The notes below the pieces were generated by a model. That model was not told the DNA's origin, searched no databases, and worked only from the letters and a program-made list of their open reading frames with translations. A DNA stretch of 25,448 nucleotides, from contig NPFB01000001.1 in NCBI GenBank assembly GCA_014084085.1, forward strand, positions 726,891-752,338, read 5' to 3'. The DNA comes from Hondaea fermentalgiana (taxonomy: Eukaryota; Sar; Bigyra; Thraustochytrida; Thraustochytriidae). The position numbers and the translations under genes were made by a program. Below are positions 9,160 to 17,450 of the stretch, one piece after another (position 1 is the first letter of the stretch; each line of letters opens with the position of its first letter).

Positions 9160-9192
<33 letters not shown>
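9160..9192 (+). repeat. (AGC)11 trinucleotide microsatellite just upstream of a start codon
   Basis: Eleven perfect AGC triplets end 9 nt before the ATG at 9202. They are in frame with that gene and would encode poly-Ser if translation began at the in-frame ATGs at 9025 or 9031. Otherwise they lie in the 5' leader. Confidence 0.9.
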
Positions 9193-9194
<2 letters not shown>

Positions 9195-9201
9195 AGCGAA
9201 T

Positions 9202-12200
9202 ATGCGGTGGGCCGGGCGCTGGTTCGTCGCAGCGGCGACAGCGAGCCTCGTGGCGCAGAGCGTGGGTCAGGACCTCACGGACGGTCAGCTGGCCTTTAGC
9301 TTGACCATTCGCGACTTCTTGCCGAGCTACTGCATGCAGGATGGGACGTACCCGGGGTTCACACCTGACACGGTCAGCGATGGCTCGTACATCGAAGACG
9401 TCAAGGACTACAATCCTCCCTACGAATGCCCCGAAATCGACGGCACTGTGGGCATGGGCCATCCCGACTTCGAAGTCCGCTACGGCGCATATGGCGTGAC
9501 GGGTTATGGGTGGAACCTCAGCTCAACGATCAATTCCAATAGTGAAGGCAACGATCTCGTCTCGGCCATTGTCGACCGCACAGCAGGCCTTCAGGCCACT
9601 ACCTCGGGACTCAATAAACCCATTTATTGCGCAGAGACACGCTGTGGCCACACTGACGATGACTTTTACATTACCACAAACAAGACCATGTTTGATGAGT
9701 GGTATAATGACGCGGCAAGGAATCGGCGCAGCGGCATGACGCTCCTCCTCGATGAAACAGCGTCCGATACCGGTGTGTATGAATTCAACAGCGATGAGTC
9801 CGTCGTCGGTAATTCCAAAGGTTTCTTTGGTCCGCTCGACGCAGTACTCGATGAAGAGGTCGGCCCAGAGGCTCTTGATGTCTGGCCAGCAACCTCGCAG
9901 GAGGAGAAAATGGGTCACAAGTTCTGGTTTACCTCGGAGCTCCACACGTGGTTTCAATTCCGGGGCAATGAGACCTTTTCCTTCAGCGGAGACGATGACG
10001 TGTGGGTCTATATTGATGGTAAGCTCGTGGTAGATCTCGGAGGCGTTCATGCGCGCGCACAAACGGAAATCGTGCTGGACGACGCGCTCGCCTCGCGGCT
10101 CGACCTCGTCCAGGACCAAATCTACGAGTTCGACTTTTTCCACGCCGAACGGCATACCTCCGACTCGAACTTTTGGATCACAACCTCCATGTATCCCAGC
10201 TGCACCGGTCTTTTCTCTGGAGAATACACGCTCGACTCGCAAGATTCTAGTTTGTTCCGGGCGCTTGATGCCCCGACAACAGAGAGAGTCCAAGAGAACC
10301 TCTTGGTGCTCAGCACCCCGGAAGACCTGTATACTTCGCGGCGAATATTCTCCACAAGCAAGTATCAAGTAGGTTCTGGCTTTGTAGCAACCTTTACAAT
10401 GCGAATTGAGGCCGGCGCAGACTCGGACAACAGCGGGCTCGCCTTTGTCATCCAAAACTTTGGCCTTGATGATATGCCCATCAGTACTGGCTCTGGGCTT
10501 GGCTTCCGCTTTGTGCGCGCAAGTATTGCCGTCGCCTTTGACGCGAAACGCAACCAGGTTCGTCTGCACCACCAGCCCACCCCGGACCTGATGAACTCGC
10601 CCTTGAACGAAACGACGCGCACCGCCTACGACGCATTTGCCATGTCGACAAACGGTACGCATCAAGTTCGCGTGCAGTATCTTTGGAACCCGGACTGGAT
10701 CGAAGTTTTCATCGACGACAGTCTGTACTTGCGAGAGAGAGCAGCAAATCTCTCTACGATCTTGGGGAGCGGGAGCGCTTATGTTGGCTTTGCCACGGGT
10801 ACTGGAGGGTCTCCGGCTGTGCAGGAAATCTCCGACTTTAAGCTGCGCACAATGCAAGTGAGCAACACCCTCACGTCTTTTGTTTCGCTTGCCAATCAGC
10901 CAAGCGGAGTTGGTTTCATTTTGAGCCAGGAGCCATCGTCTGTCCGAGTAGAGACCTTTGACGCATGCGGACGTTCGATTGGCTTTGGCGGCGCGAGCGA
11001 TCGCCTCTCTGGGCTTTTTGTGCGTGTTGATATTGACGTGCGAGGCCGGCGAAACTTACGAAGGCTCGAAGACGATGACGGCGGCGACGACGACAACGGA
11101 GATACCGAGGCAACAGCCATCAATGCGACCGTAGTCGATAACGGCGACGGTACCTACGACCTTGAGCTTTATAGCAACGAAGTCGGCGTCTTTATGCTTT
11201 ACGCCGCCTTTGGCGACAATTGCATCTTGGTGCAATCTTCGGACGGCGAAGTTTCCCTCGATCCGGCATCAAGTGAGGACTGCTGGTTTGAAGCCTTTGA
11301 AGAGAGCGTGAGCGTCGAGTATGGCACATACGCTCCCACAGCCCCTACGTACGGGCCTTTCACGTATCCACCGACGGCGAGTGAAGTCCCCAAGCACGTG
11401 CTCACCATGCAAATTGGCGGTGGGTTCATGCTTGCCCTCGCCTTCATCATTTGCTATATGCAGCACTACAAGAAAAAGAAATGGGAGGACAGCAAGGCGT
11501 ATGTGGAGGATGGCAAGATGTTTCTCGAGGACAAACGCCGTCAGCGAGAAGTGCACTACGAAGATCTCGAGTGCAAAGATAAAGCGCGGCGGCTTGAAGA
11601 TGTGCGCTTGTCCATCTTGCGGCTCAAGGCGAAAAGGTCGACGATTGAACAGGAGGCAGAGATCGCAAAGCTTCAGGAGGAGCAAGATCAGTTGCGGCAC
11701 GAGCTCCGTATTGCCAAACGCAATCGCCAAGAACTTGCTGACAACCGGAGTTTACATTCGTCTGGGAGCGAGGCATCTCACTTTGCCCCCCCCGTACGTC
11801 GACAGTTTCTTCCTGTCAGAGAATCCTTCCGTAGGATGCGTACGCGACGCTCCTCCTCTGCTTCCACTGACATTTCGACGCTTAGTTCTGCAGTTGACGA
11901 ATACAACGCAGAGGTTGACCGTATTAACCAAGAGACTGGCTATGACGCCGGAGACGCAAGGCTGCGACGCGTACAGCCTCCCGTGCCGCCTCCTCCGCCA
12001 CCGCCGATTGCTGAACTGGATGAGATCCCCGACTATGATGAGGTGTCACAGGCTTCGTCTCAGCGCGAATCGATCTTGAGACGTCTCCGAAGGGGATCTA
12101 GTGCATTTAGCTTTGTCAGAGATTCCATCATTCGCAACGTTCCTCCTCCGCCGCCCCTGTCTCCCGATGCTGAAGCGGGCGTCCCGCAAGAGGAAGTGGA

Positions 12201-12447
12201 TGATTTGGAGAGCGACGCCAATTCACTTGCGCAGATTCATGAAGAAGAAGAAGAAGAAGACGACGATTACAAGGATGAACATATGAGTAGTGATGACCAC
12301 CATGACGACGACGACGATGAGGAGGAGGAGGAGGAGGAAAAGGAGGATATTCCTGATAGTGACATGGGATCAGCAGATCTTCATGTGAATGAAGACGTCG
12401 AGGAAGGCGAAAGGGAACGCCGGCCCTCTCGTTTCTGGAGACGTTGA
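9202..12447 (+). CDS. Secreted/type I membrane protein: fibro-slime (PA14-like), lectin-like and filamin-like domains, TM helix, acidic tail (1081 aa)
   Basis: This is probably a cell-surface or matrix-binding protein. I start at ATG 9202 because it gives a signal peptide at once (1 to about 22, cut near SVGQD). In-frame ATGs at 9025 and 9031 would put a basic, poly-Ser extension before it. Residues about 150-330 carry fibro-slime/PA14-type signatures: GDDDVWVYIDGKLVVDLGG (263-281) and FFHAERHTSDSNFW (312-325). Residues about 345-550 resemble an L-type lectin-like beta-sandwich (SGLAFVIQNF at 411-420, SIAVAFDAKRNQ at 441-452, then a DWIEVFID strand). Residues about 553-700 look filamin-like, with ATVVDNGDGTYDLELY (642-657) split by a DDDGGDDD insert. 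A TM helix lies at about 733-753, followed by KKKK. The tail has a coiled coil (about 765-848), two poly-Pro tracts (PPVPPPPPPP, PPPPPL) and a run of Asp/Glu at about 1014-1048. Several N-glycosylation sequons lie outside. The ligand is unknown. Confidence 0.9.
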   Translation: MRWAGRWFVAAATASLVAQSVGQDLTDGQLAFSLTIRDFLPSYCMQDGTYPGFTPDTVSDGSYIEDVKDYNPPYECPEIDGTVGMGHPDFEVRYGAYGVTGYGWNLSSTINSNSEGNDLVSAIVDRTAGLQATTSGLNKPIYCAETRCGHTDDDFYITTNKTMFDEWYNDAARNRRSGMTLLLDETASDTGVYEFNSDESVVGNSKGFFGPLDAVLDEEVGPEALDVWPATSQEEKMGHKFWFTSELHTWFQFRGNETFSFSGDDDVWVYIDGKLVVDLGGVHARAQTEIVLDDALASRLDLVQDQIYEFDFFHAERHTSDSNFWITTSMYPSCTGLFSGEYTLDSQDSSLFRALDAPTTERVQENLLVLSTPEDLYTSRRIFSTSKYQVGSGFVATFTMRIEAGADSDNSGLAFVIQNFGLDDMPISTGSGLGFRFVRASIAVAFDAKRNQVRLHHQPTPDLMNSPLNETTRTAYDAFAMSTNGTHQVRVQYLWNPDWIEVFIDDSLYLRERAANLSTILGSGSAYVGFATGTGGSPAVQEISDFKLRTMQVSNTLTSFVSLANQPSGVGFILSQEPSSVRVETFDACGRSIGFGGASDRLSGLFVRVDIDVRGRRNLRRLEDDDGGDDDNGDTEATAINATVVDNGDGTYDLELYSNEVGVFMLYAAFGDNCILVQSSDGEVSLDPASSEDCWFEAFEESVSVEYGTYAPTAPTYGPFTYPPTASEVPKHVLTMQIGGGFMLALAFIICYMQHYKKKKWEDSKAYVEDGKMFLEDKRRQREVHYEDLECKDKARRLEDVRLSILRLKAKRSTIEQEAEIAKLQEEQDQLRHELRIAKRNRQELADNRSLHSSGSEASHFAPPVRRQFLPVRESFRRMRTRRSSSASTDISTLSSAVDEYNAEVDRINQETGYDAGDARLRRVQPPVPPPPPPPIAELDEIPDYDEVSQASSQRESILRRLRRGSSAFSFVRDSIIRNVPPPPPLSPDAEAGVPQEEVDDLESDANSLAQIHEEEEEEDDDYKDEHMSSDDHHDDDDDEEEEEEEKEDIPDSDMGSADLHVNEDVEEGERERRPSRFWRR

Positions 12448-13151
12448 TTGAATTGAATAATAGTTATTTGAGTTTTTTGTTTCATGTTAGAATTCTAGAA
12501 GTCTTAAGGACGATCGATTGCTTCTTGACAGCACCCTATCTGAGGCGAACGTGCAGTTTAAACTTAGAAGGGAAAAAAAAGCAAAGTACGAGCGACGAAT
12601 TTGCGCAATGATTGCGGGTTCTTTGCCGACGTCCCATAGCTGAAATGACCCTTTTTTCCCTCGGGTTGAAAAAGCCTTTTTGGAAACTGGAAAGCTTTTA
12701 CTTTCCAGGCAAAACATTGCGGTCTTCGGAATAATGCGTTTTGGCAGGCGAGATCAATTGATGTTATTCCATCTACACGCTTCAAGATCTGCGGCGCGCT
12801 ACGATTAGCATCGCCTTGCACGCAGTCTGCACGATTTCCTACTGTTCAGAAAGTCGATGAACTTTGCACTTCGAAAACCCAAAGTTCATACGGGAGGGGT
12901 GAATTTTTCCAAAAATCGCCGCGGAACCGAAAGTGAACGCAGTTCTATACCCAAAGTTAATTTTTCTTTGTAGAGGGGTGGGAGCGAAAGAGCGAGAAGA
13001 CGGCGAAGAAATTCGACTTCACCTGGCGCTTCTCTTTTGCTTCGATGCTCGCTCGCTTCCTTCCCTTGCACATTTTAGGTAGGCCTATAGGGAAAAGAAA
13101 AAATCAAAAAAAAAAAAAGAGAGAGAGAAAAAGCGAAAAAAAAAATCGAAG
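12448..13151. other. spacer between the surface-protein gene and tRNA-Leu
   Basis: About 700 nt of comparatively AT-rich DNA with no supported gene. It should include the 3' UTR of the surface-protein gene. The right end (13091-13145) is an A-rich, purine-rich tract that forms the T-rich downstream flank of the minus-strand tRNA. A short phrase (ACCCAAAGTT) occurs twice, near 12879 and 12949. Confidence 0.6.
13136..13145 (-). terminator. RNA polymerase III T-run terminator for tRNA-Leu
   Basis: On the minus strand, ten consecutive T residues begin 7 nt after the tRNA discriminator base. Four or more T residues is the usual eukaryotic pol III stop signal, so this fits the tRNA immediately upstream. 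Confidence 0.85.
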
Positions 13152-13233
13152 TGCACGAAGTGGGATTTGAACCCACGCGTACGAATACATCGCAGCTTGA
13201 ATGCGACCCCTTAGACCACTCGGGCATCCGTGC
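13152..13233 (-). tRNA. tRNA-Leu (anticodon CAA)
   Basis: Read on the minus strand, this folds as a class II tRNA. The acceptor GCACGGA pairs with TTCGTGC (one G-T pair), with discriminator A. The D stem is CCC/GGG with a GTGGTC-type loop. The anticodon stem is TCGCA/TGCGA with the seven-base loop TTCAAGC, giving anticodon CAA (reads TTG). The long variable arm forms GTA-TTCG-TAC. The T arm is GTGGG-TTCAAAT-CCCAC, which also serves as the B box. The long variable arm and anticodon both support Leu. No CCA is encoded and there is no intron in the anticodon loop, as expected for a compact nuclear tRNA gene. Its neighbours are protein genes, so it is a solitary tRNA. Confidence 0.96.
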
Positions 13234-13838
13234 TATCTACGTTGAGAGTCTCAGCAGGAAGGAGGTTTATAACCCAAAGCGCTAGCGGAGCAAAACATCT
13301 TCGACAATGCGAACGGTTGGTTTGGGGGTGGAGCCAGGCAGATGATTGCGAGCTCGGCCGACACGTAATGAATTTTCAGCGCTGTGTCTCCGTATGCGGT
13401 TGTCAAGTGTAATGACTTTTTCTTTCCGAACCCCTTACTGTGTGAACAAGAGCATTTTGTACAACGGTCGAGGCGGTGATGAAGCAGTAGTCGCTTGAGC
13501 GCAAGACATCTTGAACAACACGAAGGACTGCTAGAGTAATGCGAGTGATAGCGAGCTTTGCCAGACCACAATGAGTATCCGTACACAGTTATCGAATACA
13601 ATGACTCTTTTTAATTTTTTCCTGAACGGCTCACGGTGAGGACAAGAGCATTGTGTACAAGGTCGAGGTGGTGAAAGGAAATGAATGAGGGTTTGCGGCA
13701 TCAGTTGAGTACGTGCCTAAGTCTTGTCTTACGCCAAGCACAATGTGCCCAGGTGCAACTACATGAAAAGAAGATGAAATGTTTTCTGGTTCGTTGGCGA
13801 TCGTGCTGGCATCGATCGTTCTGCACCGGCACATTGAT
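13234..13838. other. spacer between tRNA-Leu and the Prp28-like gene
   Basis: This lies upstream of the tRNA (minus strand) and just past the stop codon of the minus-strand helicase gene. No convincing ORF is present. Most of it is a degenerate tandem repeat, annotated separately. The helicase 3' UTR should occupy the right end. Confidence 0.6.
13288..13690. repeat. degenerate ~208-bp tandem repeat, two copies
   Basis: Copy 1 (about 13288-13490) and copy 2 (about 13497-13690) share ordered diverged blocks. These include GCAAAACATCTTCGACAA versus GCAAGACATCTTGAACAA, then GCGAGCTCGGCC versus GCGAGCTTTGCC, then AATGACTTTTT versus AATGACTCTTTTT, then GAACAAGAGCATTTTGTACAA versus a near-identical block. 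The order is conserved and the spacing nearly constant, so this is an old duplication. No open frame spans both copies. Confidence 0.75.
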
Positions 13839-15887
13839 TTACTTTAAGATCGCTTGTTGAATGGCAGGATGTGAGGCGAGCGCCTGGGGCACAGACGCTT
13901 TTGAGCTTCGAAGAAATCGCACGAGCGGGGGAAACATTTTTTCGTCATCGTCCGTGAGAAGCGTAGAAGCAAGACCTTTCTTCCCGGCACGGCCTGTGCG
14001 GCCAATGCGATGCTCGTAGCGTTCGATTTCAGTGGGCATTTCAAAGTTGATAACGTGTGAGACGTTGGCAATATCAAGGCCACGGCCAGCCACATCGGTT
14101 GCAATGAGCACATCAAAACGCTTCTCTTTGAAGGCTTCGAGACTGGCCTCGCGCTGAGCCTGTGCCTTGCCACCATGAAGGACGGTGGCGCGCACGCTGG
14201 CGGCCTGCAAGTATTCGTAAACAACGTCACAGCCGCGTTTCGAGTTGGCAAAAACAATGATGGGGGGCGCGGAATCGCGAATGAGCTGCGTGAGCTTGTC
14301 GCGTTTTTTGGCCTCGCTCGGAAGAAAGTAGACTTGCTGCGCAATGTTTCTGTTCTTGCTAGAGTCCTTGTCGCCAATGCGGACAATCGCGGGGGCCTTC
14401 ATGTACTTTTGCGCAAGACGTTCGACGGCTGGTGGCATTGTAGCAGAGAACATGATGGTGACTCGCGCGTCGGCTTCGCCGCGCATATTGCCAATGACAG
14501 CGTGGACCTGGGGCTCGAAGCCCATGTCGATCATGCGGTCTGCCTCGTCCAAAACAAGGTAGTCGCACTGATTAAAAACGACATAGCGGTGCTCGAGACA
14601 GTCGAGAAGACGGCCAGGCGTCGCAACAACAACATAAGCACCCCGACGTAGCTCATTTATCTGGTCTTGAATGGCGTTGCCACCCACAACGACTGCGATG
14701 CGCGCGTCAATAGTGAGCTTGCGGGCCTCCTCGCCGATCTGCTGCGCGAGCTCGCGCGTAGGAGCCATGATGACAGCGAGGGGGCCATCTTCGCTGCATG
14801 AAGCGAGCTTCTCGGCGGTTTGGACGCCAAGATGAACAGCCAAGGGAACGACAAAGGCGGCCGTCTTGCCGGATCCAGTTTCGGCGACGCCAATGATGTC
14901 ACGTCGCTGCAGGCCGATGGGGATTGCTTGCATTTGAATCGGTGACGGCCGAGTGTATCCCACGCCGCGAATTGTCTCGCGCAGCTCGCGAGGGAGTTGC
15001 ATTTCGTCCCAGGATCGCGCCGGGTTCGGCACTGTCGAACCTTTGGTGTAAATGTCGTGATCTTCGCGTACAATGCGCCAGTCACGATCCGTCATCTCTT
15101 CGAGCGTCTTTTCGCTCCAATGCAGCACGCGGCGTCGGGTTTGCTGCGCCAGCGAGACTTGGTGGCCATCTTGGCGTTGGCGTTTTTCCTGCAAAAGCAG
15201 CTGTCGCCTTTCAAGCGGATCGAGAGCGTCGGCGCCGGTCCATGATCTCTTTGCAGAGCCAGAGTACGATTTGATTGGAACTGCTGCGCGCGACTGGTAC
15301 AGCGGGTTTGTTTCATTTTGTTCTTCTTCACGAAAGGCGCGCTCCTCGGCGGGCGAAGGGCCAATTTCATCTCGGCGTCTTCTTCGACCTCGCTCGCCAG
15401 CAGAAGATCGCGGCCGCTGGTCTCGTTGAAAATGAGAGACGGGTTCGGGGGCCGGCGGTGCTTCACTATCCTTCCCCCTTTTTTTCTTTTCCTTGTCCTT
15501 TTTCTTCTTGTGCTTCTTCTCCTTTTTGGCTTTCTTCTTTTCTCTCTTGGCGGCCTCGGCCTCGGCCTCGAGCTGCCGCTGACGTTCGCGTTCCGCTTTG
15601 CTCATGAAGCGCACGCCGCCTGGGGCTGACGATGCATTTGAAGCGTCTGTGGCCGTCGTGGCCTCGTTGCGAAGACTGTGTTGTTGCAGTTGTGGCTGCT
15701 GCTGCTGCTGCTGCTGCTGCTCGTCGTCGGCAACAGCATGAACTCCCTGGCGAGCTGCCGCCTCGCGCTCTGCAGCGATGGCTTCTGCGCGAGCAGCAAT
15801 GCGCGCGAATCGTTCGGCCTCGGCCTGCTCCTCGGGGCTAAGCTCGCGTTGAGCTCCTGGCGCAGCGGCCTCTTCTGGCCCTGGCAT
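13839..15887 (-). CDS. PRP28: Prp28/DDX23-type DEAD-box RNA helicase of the U5 snRNP (682 aa)
   Basis: This is an ATP-dependent RNA helicase that in yeast and humans helps exchange U1 for U6 at the 5' splice site, acting in the nucleus. The Prp28-specific stretch TLEEMTDRDWRIVREDH (261-277) with TKGSTVPNP and RSW assigns the subfamily. Core motifs are all intact: Q motif (GYTRPSPIQMQAIP, 310-323), I AETGSGKT (335-342), Ia PTRELAQQ (376-383), Ib TPGR (423-426), II DEAD (447-450), III SAT (481-483), V ATDVAGRGLD (596-605) and VI HRIGRTGRAG (626-635). The N-terminal third is Glu/Ala-rich, with a poly-Gln run (57-64) and a Lys-rich block (115-139) that probably includes nuclear localisation signals. 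Human DDX23 has an Arg-Ser domain in this place. The ATG at 15887 is the first in frame. No introns are needed. It is codirectional with the next gene upstream. Confidence 0.96.
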   Translation of the reverse strand: MPGPEEAAAPGAQRELSPEEQAEAERFARIAARAEAIAAEREAAARQGVHAVADDEQQQQQQQQPQLQQHSLRNEATTATDASNASSAPGGVRFMSKAERERQRQLEAEAEAAKREKKKAKKEKKHKKKKDKEKKKRGKDSEAPPAPEPVSHFQRDQRPRSSAGERGRRRRRDEIGPSPAEERAFREEEQNETNPLYQSRAAVPIKSYSGSAKRSWTGADALDPLERRQLLLQEKRQRQDGHQVSLAQQTRRRVLHWSEKTLEEMTDRDWRIVREDHDIYTKGSTVPNPARSWDEMQLPRELRETIRGVGYTRPSPIQMQAIPIGLQRRDIIGVAETGSGKTAAFVVPLAVHLGVQTAEKLASCSEDGPLAVIMAPTRELAQQIGEEARKLTIDARIAVVVGGNAIQDQINELRRGAYVVVATPGRLLDCLEHRYVVFNQCDYLVLDEADRMIDMGFEPQVHAVIGNMRGEADARVTIMFSATMPPAVERLAQKYMKAPAIVRIGDKDSSKNRNIAQQVYFLPSEAKKRDKLTQLIRDSAPPIIVFANSKRGCDVVYEYLQAASVRATVLHGGKAQAQREASLEAFKEKRFDVLIATDVAGRGLDIANVSHVINFEMPTEIERYEHRIGRTGRAGKKGLASTLLTDDDEKMFPPLVRFLRSSKASVPQALASHPAIQQAILK

Positions 15888-16152
15888 CGTGAATACTCAG
15901 AGTTGATTCGACGTTTGGGATTTAGGTGTCTAAGGTGGTGACCGGTGACCATTGGCCGAGGGTGATGAGGGATCATTCGGCAGGGCCTCGTCTCATAAAA
16001 AGGCTTGTCCCTCGCAGTAGCCTTGCACGAGCAGCAGCAAAATCGATGACAACGCAAAAGGAAAGGTCACGATTTTCATGAAGAACGAAGAAGAGAAAGT
16101 TTGCTTGCGTTTTCTCTTCATGCATGCAATGACAAGAAGGAAATGTGCAAAA

Positions 16153-16206
<54 letters not shown>

Positions 16207-16482
16207 GTACGACGGAAGAAACGTGACAGTCGGTCGAGCATATATGAAAAAAGAAAACGATTTTTTGCCTTGGTGATTTTACGATGATGCGCATCGAAGA
16301 AAGCTTTCGCTCTCGCTCGCCTGAAGACGGACGTGACGGATAAAACACAAACACACACACAATGCCCGATAGGCAAGGTGGCTACAGCGTCTATCGAACA
16401 GACCATCAATCAGCCGGGCAAGCAGGCAGGCAGTCCTCCCCCATTTGAAAAGAAAAGAAAAAGAGAAAGAAAAGAAAAGAGC
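15888..16482. other. spacer upstream of the Prp28-like gene
   Basis: About 600 nt between two minus-strand genes, so it should hold the helicase promoter and the 3' UTR of the orphan gene. The main content is a long AAGC array and A/G-rich stretches (AAGAAAAGAAAAAG near 16450-16480). I see no RNA gene or TATA element I would defend. Confidence 0.6.
16153..16204. repeat. (AAGC)13 tetranucleotide microsatellite
   Basis: Thirteen perfect AAGC units span 52 nt in the spacer about 265 nt upstream of the helicase start codon. On the minus strand it is CTTG/GCTT-rich and produces the spurious LLACLLAC-type translation. Confidence 0.95.
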
Positions 16483-17214
16483 CTATGTGGAGGCAATGGA
16501 GGGGGCGCTGTGCTTGAGCGATTTGGAAGCATTCTTCGAAACCTGGTGTGAACGCTGAGACTTGAAAGAACAGGAAGCACGGTCAGGTTGCTGTGATAGC
16601 TTTTTGGCGCGGCTGCCAAAGTGCGCAGCAGCACCGCCAGAGCTCGCACAGCGGACGCGCAAATGCTCCTGATTTTCGGCCTCGAAGGCGCGTTCCTGCT
16701 CGAGAAGTTGCTCAAAGATGGTAGGTTGCACCTCTTGCCAGATTTGCTCCTTTTCTTCGGCAAGACGCTGCTGTTCGAGGCGCAGGTTACGCTCGCGGTC
16801 ATCAGCATCCTTGAGAGCCGGCTCCGGGAGCAAGCCAAAACGCTCGGTGATGTCATTAAGGCGATTCTTTACCTCGGCATCGAGCACGGGAGACTTGCCC
16901 TGGAGAACGTAGGCGATCTCGGAGGTGCGAAAGAGCTTTTCCATATCCTTGGCAAGGATGGAAGCAACGTGTTGCTGGTGTTTGTCGAGCTGGTCGAGTT
17001 GACCGAAGCGGGGCTTGCGGTTCTTGTCGCCGGGGACAAAGAGGGTAAATGAGCTGGGACAGGGTTTGGCGCTTGCGCGGACGGATTTTACCGATTGGAT
17101 CCAGCCCTCAGGGGCCATCATAACTCGGAAAATCCCGCGCTTTCCAACACGGACGGGGACCATAAGCGACGCCAGACTTTCGTCGTAGAGCTTTTGGGCG
17201 GTTGTCCGGTTCAT
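16483..17214 (-). CDS. Uncharacterised coiled-coil protein (243 aa)
   Basis: I do not recognise the family. The first in-frame ATG is at 17214 (MNRTTAQKLYDESLASLMVP). The frame stays open upstream but without an ATG. Residues 1-60 look like a small folded region with mixed hydrophobic content (VPVRVGKRGIFRVMMAPEGW at 19-38). Residues about 75-190 are charged and helical, with a likely coiled coil at 135-185 (RLEQQRLAEEKEQIWQEVQ). The last 55 residues are Ser/Lys-rich and probably disordered. There is no signal peptide or TM segment. Codon composition matches its neighbours and the frame is long for the local base composition, which supports a real gene. The stop is TAG. It lies 595 nt upstream of the helicase gene in the same direction, but no functional link is implied. 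Confidence 0.65.
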   Translation of the reverse strand: MNRTTAQKLYDESLASLMVPVRVGKRGIFRVMMAPEGWIQSVKSVRASAKPCPSSFTLFVPGDKNRKPRFGQLDQLDKHQQHVASILAKDMEKLFRTSEIAYVLQGKSPVLDAEVKNRLNDITERFGLLPEPALKDADDRERNLRLEQQRLAEEKEQIWQEVQPTIFEQLLEQERAFEAENQEHLRVRCASSGGAAAHFGSRAKKLSQQPDRASCSFKSQRSHQVSKNASKSLKHSAPSIAST

Positions 17215-17450
17215 CGTGGGCGGAAAAGTAGAATGAGAGGAAGAAGGAAACGTGGGCGAGCGCAAGAAAGGCGCGCTGACGCCGCAGGATATGTATGTAC
17301 GGGCGGTCGGGAGGGACGCGCGGGGTGGTAAAAGGTATACCAGCGAGCGTCACTCGAGGTCGTCGAGTCCTAGGGTTGCAGAACGTGGGCTAGAAGTTGG
17401 AAAAGAAGGAAAGACGAGCAAGGACGACGAGGATGACGGGCGCGGAGACG

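Noticed and set aside
8911..9201. N-terminal extension of the surface protein from the upstream open frame
   Set aside because: The first codon at 8911 is TTG. The ATGs at 9025 and 9031 would bury the signal peptide behind a basic poly-Ser region. ATG 9202 gives a standard secreted start, so the extension is treated as a hypothesis only.
9523..10857. 444-codon open frame on the minus strand inside the surface-protein gene
   Set aside because: It lies wholly antisense to a clearly conserved coding region, and such frames arise from GC-biased codon use. The translation shows no recognisable domain.
13080..13090. TAGGCCTATAG, which recurs inverted near 24110-24120
   Set aside because: An 11-bp partly palindromic match across 25 kb is only weakly surprising, and the two contexts share nothing else.
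13251..13601. 116-codon minus-strand frame next to tRNA-Leu
   Set aside because: It runs across a degenerate tandem repeat and is Ser/Cys/Lys-rich with no conserved feature.
16156..16204. The regular 4-bp array considered as a CRISPR or telomere-like element
   Set aside because: There are no spacers, and the unit is a plain tetranucleotide microsatellite unlike eukaryotic telomere repeats.
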